From Deltaproteobacteria bacterium (GTDB taxonomy: Bacteria; Desulfobacterota; Desulfobacteria; Desulfobacterales; JAUVKB01), in contig JAUVKB010000046.1 of the NCBI GenBank assembly GCA_030596405.1, positions 1-12,403 of the forward strand: 12,403 nucleotides of DNA, written 5' to 3'. Position numbers and translations under genes: made by a program. The notes under the pieces were generated by a model, which saw nothing but the letters and a program-made list of their open reading frames with translations, made no database searches and was not told where the DNA came from. Shown here piece by piece: positions 1-6,570 of this stretch; within the stretch, counting starts at the first letter, position 1, and each line of letters begins with the position of its first letter.

Positions 1-4
1 CAAA

Positions 5-26
5 AAAAGTCACGCACTTTTGTTTT
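5..26 (+). terminator. short hairpin followed by T's upstream of the thiC-like gene
   Basis: AAAAGT at 5-10 pairs with ACTTTT at 16-21 around a 5-nt loop, and GTTTT follows. The stem is only 6 bp and A/T-rich. It could be the terminator of an upstream gene or of a riboswitch platform controlling the ThiC-family gene, but the sequence that would show an aptamer lies outside the window. No TPP- or cobalamin-aptamer signature is visible in bases 1-70. Confidence 0.25.
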
Positions 27-70
27 ACAGTAAAGCGGCGATGCATCCGTTGTTATTTAAGGAGTAACAA

Positions 71-1345
71 ATGAGCACAATAATCGACGATTTAAAACGA
101 GGTGATATTCCTGATTTTATTGAGAAAATTGCTAAAGATGAATATATGGACACCAAAACGCTCATCAGCAGCATAATCAGCGGTCATATCGTCATCGCTC
201 GTAATAATCTGCATAAAAAGTTGAATCCTATAGCTATAGGAAAAGGTGCCCGTATTAAAGTCAACGCCAACATCGGCACATCACCGACTTTGTGTGACTT
301 TGAAAATGAAATAGGCAAGGTCAAAGCTGCTATAGACAGTGGCGCAGATGCGGTCATGGATCTTTCGATTGCCGGTGATATCAGTTGCTTCCGGAAAAGA
401 ATTACTGATGAACACAACATTACCCTTGGCACCGTGCCGATATATGAGGCTATGATCGGATTGGATAATCCAGAACAGCTGACAATTGAAAACTTTTTAA
501 GCGTTATAGAAAAACAGGCAAAAGAGAATGTCGATTTTATGACCATACATGCAGGATTGCTGAAAGAACATATATCCCTTGCGGAAAAACGGGTGCTCGG
601 CGTGGTAAGCAGAGGAGGTTCCATCATTGTTCAATGGATGCGTGGTCATCAGCGTGAAAATTTTTTATACGAACATTTTGACGATATATTAAAGGTAATG
701 AATAAATACGATATTACCATGTCGCTTGGGGATGGGCTGCGCCCCGGTTGTACCGCGGATGCCAATGACGAAGCTCAATTCGGGGAACTGGAAACAATTG
801 CAAAATTAGTGCGACGCTGTAAGGCTGCAAATGTTCAGGTCATGGTTGAGGGGCCCGGACATGTTCCATTGCATCTTATTGAAGAAAACATCAGAAAACA
901 GAAAGAACTGTGTGACGGAGCGCCGTTTTATGTATTGGGGCCGCTGACAATAGATTATGCGGCAGGTTATGATCATATAGCCGGCGCAATAGGCGGCGCA
1001 ATGGCGGCCTTTTTCGGCGCTGATTTTTTATGTTACGTGACACCGGCGGAGCATCTGCGATTGCCGTCCATTGATGATGTTAAAGAAGGTGTTATTGCGT
1101 CAAAGATAGCCGCCGTATCTGTAGATCTTGCACGTCAAAGACCGGATGAACTCGATAGAAACCGTAAAATATCGATCGCAAGAAATGATTTTGACTGGGA
1201 TGCCCAGCAAAACTTGTCTATCGATCCCGACAAGTTTTGCCGGTATCTTGAAAAGGTCAAAACAGACAAGGCAGATAGTTCCGAAGCATCGCCCTGTTCC
1301 ATGTGCGGTGAATGGTGTGCGATAAAACGGATAAGAAAAACTTGA
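71..1345 (+). CDS. thiC: ThiC-family radical SAM enzyme (phosphomethylpyrimidine synthase, or BzaF-type 5-hydroxybenzimidazole synthase)
   Basis: ThiC converts aminoimidazole ribotide (AIR) to the HMP-phosphate pyrimidine of thiamin by radical SAM chemistry. Its paralogue BzaF converts AIR to 5-hydroxybenzimidazole, the lower base of some anaerobic B12 forms. The 424-aa protein is the short form of the family. It shows VNANIGTSP (64-72), MDLSIAGD (96-103), DFMTIHAG (155-162), VVSRGGS (178-184), SLGDGLRPG (218-226), the zinc-ligand regions GPGHVP (H264) and PAEHL (H328), and a C-terminal Fe-S motif C409-x2-C412-x3-C416. The canonical ThiC spacing is CX2CX4C, so one residue is missing; I believe this occurs in other short-form members. 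The usual MDLSTGG is MDLSIAG here. The start is supported by AAGGAG at 59-64. No thiamin or B12 genes adjoin it, so the family is certain but the choice between ThiC and BzaF is open. Confidence 0.85.
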   Translation: MSTIIDDLKRGDIPDFIEKIAKDEYMDTKTLISSIISGHIVIARNNLHKKLNPIAIGKGARIKVNANIGTSPTLCDFENEIGKVKAAIDSGADAVMDLSIAGDISCFRKRITDEHNITLGTVPIYEAMIGLDNPEQLTIENFLSVIEKQAKENVDFMTIHAGLLKEHISLAEKRVLGVVSRGGSIIVQWMRGHQRENFLYEHFDDILKVMNKYDITMSLGDGLRPGCTADANDEAQFGELETIAKLVRRCKAANVQVMVEGPGHVPLHLIEENIRKQKELCDGAPFYVLGPLTIDYAAGYDHIAGAIGGAMAAFFGADFLCYVTPAEHLRLPSIDDVKEGVIASKIAAVSVDLARQRPDELDRNRKISIARNDFDWDAQQNLSIDPDKFCRYLEKVKTDKADSSEASPCSMCGEWCAIKRIRKT

Positions 1346-1428
1346 AACAAGGTTTGCTCTCTTTTGAATCACCACAAAATGTCTGACTCCAAATAAGGGA
1401 TTCTATTGATATAGATATTTGTGATTGT

Positions 1429-1456
1429 TTGACATTAAATCGTTAGTGTCTATTGT
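1429..1456 (+). promoter_or_regulatory. candidate sigma-70 promoter of the acyltransferase gene
   Basis: A consensus TTGACA at 1429-1434 is followed after 16 nt by TATTGT at 1451-1456 (4 of 6 matches to TATAAT). Transcription would begin around 1463, just ahead of the ribosome binding site AGG at 1468-1470. That would exclude the TTG codon at 1453 as a start. The surrounding spacer 1346-1476 is AT-rich, so chance matches are likely. I see no other gene or strong terminator in it. Confidence 0.35.
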
Positions 1457-1476
1457 TAAATATAGATAGGAACAAC

Positions 1477-2541
1477 ATGCAAAGAATACTATTTCTTGAT
1501 GCCATAAAGGCTTTGGCTATACTTTTAGTTATTTTTTATCATGGCAATATGTTGGATAAAAATTTTTTGGTAAATCCGGATGTAACCACTTTTATTCACT
1601 ATTTCTTTCAGTGTTCGCTAAGTGTATGCGTGCCACTTTTTTTTATGGTTAATGGTGCCTTAGTCCTTAATAAGCGATTTTCTCTTAGGGACAATGTTGA
1701 AAGGATTATAAGAATATTTTTCTTAACATACATTTGGGGGGCAATATTGTTGTTATTGCTAAAATACATTTGCAGTGACACATATACAATTAGAGGTTTT
1801 TTGAGTTCGCTTTGGCACCTAAAACCGCCTAGAATAAATCATTTATGGTTCTTAAAGACATTAATTTCAATATATATATTGCTCCCCTTGTTTAAGCTCG
1901 GCTTCGACCATGAAAAAAAATCCGCTCTATACTCCATTCTATTATTCGTATTTATTTTTTCTTTTGGAAATAACTTGTTGAATCAAATTTGTAATCTTTT
2001 TGGCTATTTTGGAGATTACAGATTCAATTTTTTTCCAATAGTTAATCCATTTGGTAATTGTTTCTATGCTATATTCTACTTTTTGATGGGTGGCATTTTG
2101 TTTAAATCTATTGCTGAAAAAAGGTTCAACTTCCATTATTCATTGCCTATAGTGCTATTTTTCATATTCCAGTTGGCGCTATTCTTGTATGGAATTTTTA
2201 TGACCAAACTAAATAATGCCTACTATGATGTGGTATGGGGCGGCTATGACACAGTAATGACCCTCGTAATGACAATATCAATCTTTTTATTGTTATCAAA
2301 ATTTAATTATAAGAATACTAAAACAAATAGAATCATTTCATACGTAGGCAAAAACACATTTGGTATATATTTGCTGCATGTAATTTTTATTACATTGTTT
2401 TGGCCATTACTACAAAGCTCAATTTACTCTAATACTTTTATTGCAAATATTGCCTATGTTATTGTTGTTATGATGTTTTCTTTTGGTTTAAACGAAGTAT
2501 TAAAGACAAATCGAATCACTTCTATCTTATTAAAAATATAA
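1477..2541 (+). CDS. acyltransferase-3 family integral membrane protein
   Basis: This is a 354-aa polytopic membrane protein of the acyltransferase-3 (OafA/WecH-like) family. Members move acetyl, succinyl or other acyl groups onto surface sugars or other envelope molecules. The N-terminus has the family signature R-x4-D-x2-K followed about 10 residues later by the catalytic-type His in FYHG. About ten hydrophobic segments follow, and GKNTFGIYLLHV near the C-terminus is the typical last-helix motif (G-x4-GIYL-x-H). ATG 1477 is chosen over a TTG at 1453 because an AGG lies 6 nt upstream of it and the family signature begins right there. The gene is clearly richer in A+T than thiC and clpB on either side, and it has its own candidate promoter, so it was probably acquired by transfer. 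The substrate cannot be inferred, because no glycan genes adjoin it. Confidence 0.85.
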   Translation: MQRILFLDAIKALAILLVIFYHGNMLDKNFLVNPDVTTFIHYFFQCSLSVCVPLFFMVNGALVLNKRFSLRDNVERIIRIFFLTYIWGAILLLLLKYICSDTYTIRGFLSSLWHLKPPRINHLWFLKTLISIYILLPLFKLGFDHEKKSALYSILLFVFIFSFGNNLLNQICNLFGYFGDYRFNFFPIVNPFGNCFYAIFYFLMGGILFKSIAEKRFNFHYSLPIVLFFIFQLALFLYGIFMTKLNNAYYDVVWGGYDTVMTLVMTISIFLLLSKFNYKNTKTNRIISYVGKNTFGIYLLHVIFITLFWPLLQSSIYSNTFIANIAYVIVVMMFSFGLNEVLKTNRITSILLKI

Positions 2542-2576
2542 GTCAACAATTGCATAGATAAAGGCAGGAGGCATTT

Positions 2577-5171
2577 ATGCGTTTTGATAAATTTACGATA
2601 AAATCACAGGAACTGATTCAAAATGCCCAGGCATCGGCATCCCGGAATAATAATCAACAGATTGAACCGGAACATCTGTTAAGCGTCATGTTGAGTGAGC
2701 GGGAAGGGATTGCCGGGGCAATGCTCCTTAAACTTGGCATCTCTCCTGATGATGTGGCCGGAGATATAGAAGTTTCCATTGATAAGCTGCCTAAGATAAG
2801 CGGAAATATTGATGTATACATGTCGGGCAAAACAAAAGAAATACTGGATACGGCTTTTACTGAAGCCTCTAAAATGAAGGATGAGTATGTAAGCATCGAA
2901 CATATTCTGCTGGCCGTCACAACTGTAAAAGAAGGGGAGGCCGCAAAAATATTCAGCCGCTACGGCATTACAAGGGAGTCTATCCTTAAAGCTCTTTTGG
3001 ACATTCGGGGTTCTCAACGCATAACAGATCAGAATCCTGAAGAAAAATACCAGGCGCTTGACAAATTCAGCCGTGATCTGACCGATTTGGCGCGACTGGG
3101 CAAACTTGATCCTGTGATCGGACGTGACGAGGAGATCAGGCGTATTGTTCAGGTGCTTTCAAGGCGGACAAAAAACAATCCGGTTCTTATCGGCGAGCCC
3201 GGCGTCGGGAAGACCGCCATCGTTGAGGGCCTTGCACAGCGGATTATTGCCGGAGATGTTGCGGAAACTTTAAAAAACAAACGTGTTGCTTCCCTGGATA
3301 TGGGGGCATTGATCGCCGGAGCCAAGTATAGAGGGGAATTTGAAGATCGTCTAAAGGCGGTTCTTAAAGAGGTGGAAAGCGCCGAAGGCGAAGTAATCCT
3401 TTTTATCGACGAGATTCACACCCTTGTCGGAGCGGGTGCGAGTGAAGGCGCAATGGATGCGTCTAATATGTTAAAACCGGCGCTGGCAAGGGGCACATTG
3501 CGGTGCGTAGGCGCGACAACTTTGAATGAATATCGAAAGCATATTGAAAAAGACGCCGCGCTTGAAAGACGGTTTCAACCTGTAATGGTTCTTGAACCTG
3601 CCATAGAGGATACGATTTCAATCCTTCGCGGTCTTAAAGAAAAGTATGAAGTCCATCACGGCGTTCGGATCAAGGATTCGGCGATTGTTGCCGCGGCAAC
3701 CCTTTCCAGCCGTTATATTTCCGACCGTTTTCTCCCTGACAAAGCGATAGATTTGATCGATGAATGCGCTTCAAAACTTAGAATAGAAATAGACAGCATG
3801 CCTTCGGAAATAGATGAGGTCCAACGGAAAATAATCCAGGTAGAGATAGAAAGAGAGGCCTTGAAAAAGGAGTCTGATCCCGCGTCAAAGGAGCGTCTTG
3901 TAAAACTGGAAGATGAACTTGGCGTCATGAAAGACGAGATCCTTAAAATGAAGGCTCACTGGCAAAATGAAAAAGATATTATACAAAAAATAAGGAAGAT
4001 CAAGGAAGAGATCGAACAACTCGGGATTAAAGAGCAGCAGGCTGAAAGAGATGGAGATCTGGCAAAGGTTGCCGAAATCAGATACGGGAAGGCGGCCGAG
4101 CTTAAAAATTGTTTGGAGGATGCCAACAAAAAACTTTCAGAGATTCAGAAAGAGAGCAAGATGCTCAAAGAAGAAGTGGATGACGAGGACGTTGCCGAAG
4201 TTATTTCCAAGTGGACGGGAATCCCTGTCCAAAGAATGCTGGAAGGCGAAAGGTCAAAGCTGGTGCATATGGAAGAACGCCTCAAAAAGCGGGTAGTAGG
4301 GCAATATGAGGCGATCGAAGCCGTTTCCAATGCGGTTCGCAGGGCACGCTCAGGTTTGCAGGATCCGGACAGGCCTATAGGCTCATTTATTTTCATGGGG
4401 CCGACCGGCGTAGGCAAAACCGAGCTTGCCAAGGCGCTTGCTGAATTTATTTTCGACAATGAGCAGGCTATAGTCAGAATTGATATGTCCGAATACATGG
4501 AGAAGCATTCGGTATCAAGACTTATCGGCGCGCCTCCCGGCTATGTCGGATACGAAGAAGGCGGGTACCTGACCGAAGCGGTGCGCAGACGTCCTTATTC
4601 GGTTATACTTTTTGATGAGATCGAAAAGGCTCACCCGGAGGTTTTTAACATATTGCTTCAGATTCTTGACGACGGCCGTATGACGGACGGGCATGGAAGA
4701 ACCGTAAATTTTAAAAATACTATCATTATCATGACGTCGAACATCGGCAGCCAGTGGATACGGGAACTTGGGACATCGAGACGCAAAGAGATGGAAGAGA
4801 GGATCATGGAAGCCTTAAGGGCAAGCTTTAAGCCCGAATTTTTAAACCGGATAGACGAAACGATCATTTTTCATAACCTTACTCAAGAACAGATCGGCAA
4901 GATTGTAGAAATCCAGATTCAAAGATTCAGCGACAGGCTCTCTCAAAATAATATTGAGCTTGTGCTTTCAGAAAGCGCAAAATCATTGCTCGCCAAAAAG
5001 GGATATGATCCTGTATACGGAGCGCGTCCTTTAAAGCGCGCCATTCAACACTATATAGAAAATCCTCTATCTATGGAAATTCTTAAAGGAAAATTCATAG
5101 GGGGGGTTCATATGCAAGCCGATGCCCAGGGCGATAACATTGTGTTTAAGCAAAGTTCACGGAAATTTTGA
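2577..5171 (+). CDS. clpB: ClpB ATP-dependent disaggregase (Hsp100)
   Basis: ClpB is a hexameric AAA+ chaperone that, with DnaK, pulls polypeptides out of aggregates in the cytoplasm. At 864 aa it has the usual length. The order is: N-terminal Clp-N repeats (about 1-145); NBD1 with Walker A GEPGVGKT (206-213), pore loop KYRG (250-253), Walker B LFIDE (275-279) and arginines R331/R332; the coiled-coil M-domain (about 410-530) that distinguishes ClpB from ClpA/ClpC; NBD2 with Walker A GPTGVGKT (608-615), pore loop GYVGYEEGG (655-663), Walker B ILFDE (677-681) and sensor-2 GARPLKR (815-821). The start has AGGAGG at 2566-2571. No CIRCE element or sigma-32-like promoter is seen in the 35 nt upstream; the acyltransferase gene may separate clpB from its original promoter. 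The stop is 1 nt from the stop of the convergent b-subunit gene. Confidence 0.97.
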   Translation: MRFDKFTIKSQELIQNAQASASRNNNQQIEPEHLLSVMLSEREGIAGAMLLKLGISPDDVAGDIEVSIDKLPKISGNIDVYMSGKTKEILDTAFTEASKMKDEYVSIEHILLAVTTVKEGEAAKIFSRYGITRESILKALLDIRGSQRITDQNPEEKYQALDKFSRDLTDLARLGKLDPVIGRDEEIRRIVQVLSRRTKNNPVLIGEPGVGKTAIVEGLAQRIIAGDVAETLKNKRVASLDMGALIAGAKYRGEFEDRLKAVLKEVESAEGEVILFIDEIHTLVGAGASEGAMDASNMLKPALARGTLRCVGATTLNEYRKHIEKDAALERRFQPVMVLEPAIEDTISILRGLKEKYEVHHGVRIKDSAIVAAATLSSRYISDRFLPDKAIDLIDECASKLRIEIDSMPSEIDEVQRKIIQVEIEREALKKESDPASKERLVKLEDELGVMKDEILKMKAHWQNEKDIIQKIRKIKEEIEQLGIKEQQAERDGDLAKVAEIRYGKAAELKNCLEDANKKLSEIQKESKMLKEEVDDEDVAEVISKWTGIPVQRMLEGERSKLVHMEERLKKRVVGQYEAIEAVSNAVRRARSGLQDPDRPIGSFIFMGPTGVGKTELAKALAEFIFDNEQAIVRIDMSEYMEKHSVSRLIGAPPGYVGYEEGGYLTEAVRRRPYSVILFDEIEKAHPEVFNILLQILDDGRMTDGHGRTVNFKNTIIIMTSNIGSQWIRELGTSRRKEMEERIMEALRASFKPEFLNRIDETIIFHNLTQEQIGKIVEIQIQRFSDRLSQNNIELVLSESAKSLLAKKGYDPVYGARPLKRAIQHYIENPLSMEILKGKFIGGVHMQADAQGDNIVFKQSSRKF

Positions 5172-5172
5172 A

Positions 5173-5757
5173 TTAATTAATGCCGGTAATATAATTATCA
5201 AGCAGTTTTTGGTCGTCTTTAGAGGTGATTTCATCAGGCAGCCGCTTTAATGCCAGATCGATTGACGCGTCTACTAATTCAGACCGGAATTTGTCTTTTG
5301 CCGTTAATATCTGATTGCCTATTTTCCGTTTTGACTCATCAATCATCATCAGGCTCTGCTTATGGGCTTTATCGATAATCTGTTGTTTTTTCTTTTCGCC
5401 CTGTTCAATAATCCGGTTTTTAAGCTGTGAAAAATAAAGATCGCTCTCATCCAGTTTTTGCTGAATCTCTTCGGTTTTTGCGACGGCACTTTCTTTTTCT
5501 TCTTCTATCTTTTTTATTTCCCGCGCCAATTCCTCTTTTTGTCCCTTTAAAAAGTTTGTGATCGGTGTTTTGCCGAATTTTACGATTATAAAAACCAGTA
5601 TCCCAAAGTTCAACCATCTTAAAATCGTGTCGTACAAACTTCTCCAGCCCGCGGCATTTTCAGATGCGATTGCATCATATCCACAAATATGAATGGTGAA
5701 AACTACTGCGGCAAGACAAGAAAAAGATAACCAGGCATTTTTTTTTATTCTATTCAT
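5173..5757 (-). CDS. atpF: ATP synthase Fo subunit b
   Basis: This is one of the two stator-stalk polypeptides that hold F1 against rotor drag. The 194-aa protein has an N-terminal hydrophobic stretch (8-26) ending in an AIAS-like site that could be a signal peptide. The membrane anchor follows (about 47-60: WLNFGILVF, then the typical KFGKTPI). A long, highly charged coiled coil runs to the C-terminus. A leading signal-like segment ahead of the anchor is known in several deltaproteobacterial b subunits. The ATG overlaps the stop of the preceding b' gene (ATGA), so translation is probably coupled. It is the last gene of the Fo cluster: delta, alpha, gamma, beta and epsilon genes do not follow, and the next gene is clpB in the opposite direction. 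Confidence 0.9.
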   Translation of the reverse strand: MNRIKKNAWLSFSCLAAVVFTIHICGYDAIASENAAGWRSLYDTILRWLNFGILVFIIVKFGKTPITNFLKGQKEELAREIKKIEEEKESAVAKTEEIQQKLDESDLYFSQLKNRIIEQGEKKKQQIIDKAHKQSLMMIDESKRKIGNQILTAKDKFRSELVDASIDLALKRLPDEITSKDDQKLLDNYITGIN

Positions 5758-6209
5758 GCGACGAGTTTCCTGTCCAGCAGCTTTTCCATGATACTGACCG
5801 TCAGTTTTTCAGACTCTTCTTGGATTTTTTTTCTTGCCTCAAAGATCTGGGCGTCAACTTCCTTTTCAGTCTTTTTCCTTAACATTGCAATCTCTTTATT
5901 TGCGGTAGCAAATATATCGGACGCCTCCTGGTTTCCGATATGCTCAAGTTCTTTTTGCAATCCGTACGCCTCTGTTTTTGTCGTTAATTCCTTTTCTTTT
6001 AATCGGCCTGTAACGCCTTCCAATGTTTCTTTTGCATTAATTATACCCAGATTTACCTTCTCGATATACGATTGTCGTTTTTCAATTACACTTCGCAAAG
6101 GGCGGAACATAATGCGATTTATAATGAATAAAAAGATTAGAAAAGAAATTAATTGAACAATGAGCGTTTCATTTATGCTAATCAGTGCTATATTGCTGAT
6201 AATTTGCAT
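5754..6209 (-). CDS. ATP synthase Fo subunit b'
   Basis: This is the second stalk polypeptide, expected to pair with b as a heterodimer (as in photosynthetic and many deltaproteobacterial ATP synthases). The 151-aa protein has a short lumen-side N-terminus, one transmembrane helix (about 15-33) ending in NRIMFRPL, and the b'-typical V-x-EKRQSYIE segment leading into a charged coiled coil to residue 151. There is no signal-like prefix, unlike b. A GGAAGAT element lies about 5 nt upstream of the ATG. It overlaps the b gene by 4 nt and lies 68 nt downstream of the single-hairpin c gene. Confidence 0.9.
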   Translation of the reverse strand: MQIISNIALISINETLIVQLISFLIFLFIINRIMFRPLRSVIEKRQSYIEKVNLGIINAKETLEGVTGRLKEKELTTKTEAYGLQKELEHIGNQEASDIFATANKEIAMLRKKTEKEVDAQIFEARKKIQEESEKLTVSIMEKLLDRKLVA

Positions 6210-6253
6210 AGACTATCTTCCATTCAAATACAGGGTAAAAGAAGTAAATGATC

Positions 6254-6283
6254 AAACATAAAAATTAAACATAAAAATTAAAC
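6254..6283. repeat. 13-bp tandem direct repeat spanning the end of the c-subunit gene
   Basis: The unit CATAAAAATTAAA occurs at 6257-6269 and again at 6270-6282, preceded by AAA and followed by C, so the two copies run on without a gap. The second copy contains the complement of the single-c stop codon (6278-6280). The repeat lies in the c/b' spacer. Slippage here would not change either protein. It carries no obvious hairpin. Confidence 0.7.
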
Positions 6284-6526
6284 AACAAATAAAAGCAGCA
6301 GGGCAATAACAAGTGAATAGATTCCCGTAGACTCGGAAACCGCTTGACCCACAAGCATCGTTCTGGTCAACAGACCGGCTTCTTTGGGGTTCTTTCCTAT
6401 TGCTTCACATGCTTTTGCGGCTGCCATGCCCTCGCCGACGCCGGGCCCTATGGCGCCCAGGCCCATTGAAAGACCTGCTCCTAAAAAAGCCGCTGCCTTT
6501 ATGATTTCCGCACCTTCAATAGCCAT
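6278..6526 (-). CDS. atpE: ATP synthase Fo subunit c (single hairpin, two-carboxylate Na+-type site)
   Basis: This is a rotor-ring proteolipid of 82 aa with two transmembrane helices joined by the polar loop around GKNPKEAG (44-51). The glycine-rich helix 1 (GLGAIGPGVGEG, 22-33) carries E32. Helix 2 carries the essential carboxylate in A62-V63-S64-E65-S66-T67-G68-I69-Y70. In Ilyobacter tartaricus the Na+ ligands are Q32, V63, E65, S66, T67 and Y70 (from memory). Here all are kept in register except Q32, which is Glu. That is the two-carboxylate arrangement described for Fusobacterium nucleatum. The gene has the strongest ribosome binding site of the cluster (TAGGAGGGAT, 6531-6540), fitting a subunit made in many copies. 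It lies 44 nt after the four-hairpin c gene, whose last hairpin it closely resembles. Confidence 0.95.
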   Translation of the reverse strand: MAIEGAEIIKAAAFLGAGLSMGLGAIGPGVGEGMAAAKACEAIGKNPKEAGLLTRTMLVGQAVSESTGIYSLVIALLLLFVV

Positions 6527-6530
6527 TTTT

Positions 6531-6540
6531 ATCCCTCCTA
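6531..6540 (-). promoter_or_regulatory. near-perfect ribosome binding site of the single-hairpin c gene
   Basis: On the - strand this reads TAGGAGGGAT, four bases before the ATG. The run AGGAGGGATAAAAATGG is identical at the start of the LysM gene (10579-10595). By contrast, the four-hairpin c gene has only a weak AGG. That suggests more single-c than fused-c protein is made from the same transcript (inference). Confidence 0.7.
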
Positions 6541-6570
6541 AACATATTTTGGTTAAAAATTATATAAATA

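Noticed and set aside
1..70. TPP or cobalamin riboswitch before the ThiC-family gene
   Set aside because: Only 70 nt are available and none of the conserved aptamer blocks is present. A riboswitch further upstream cannot be excluded.
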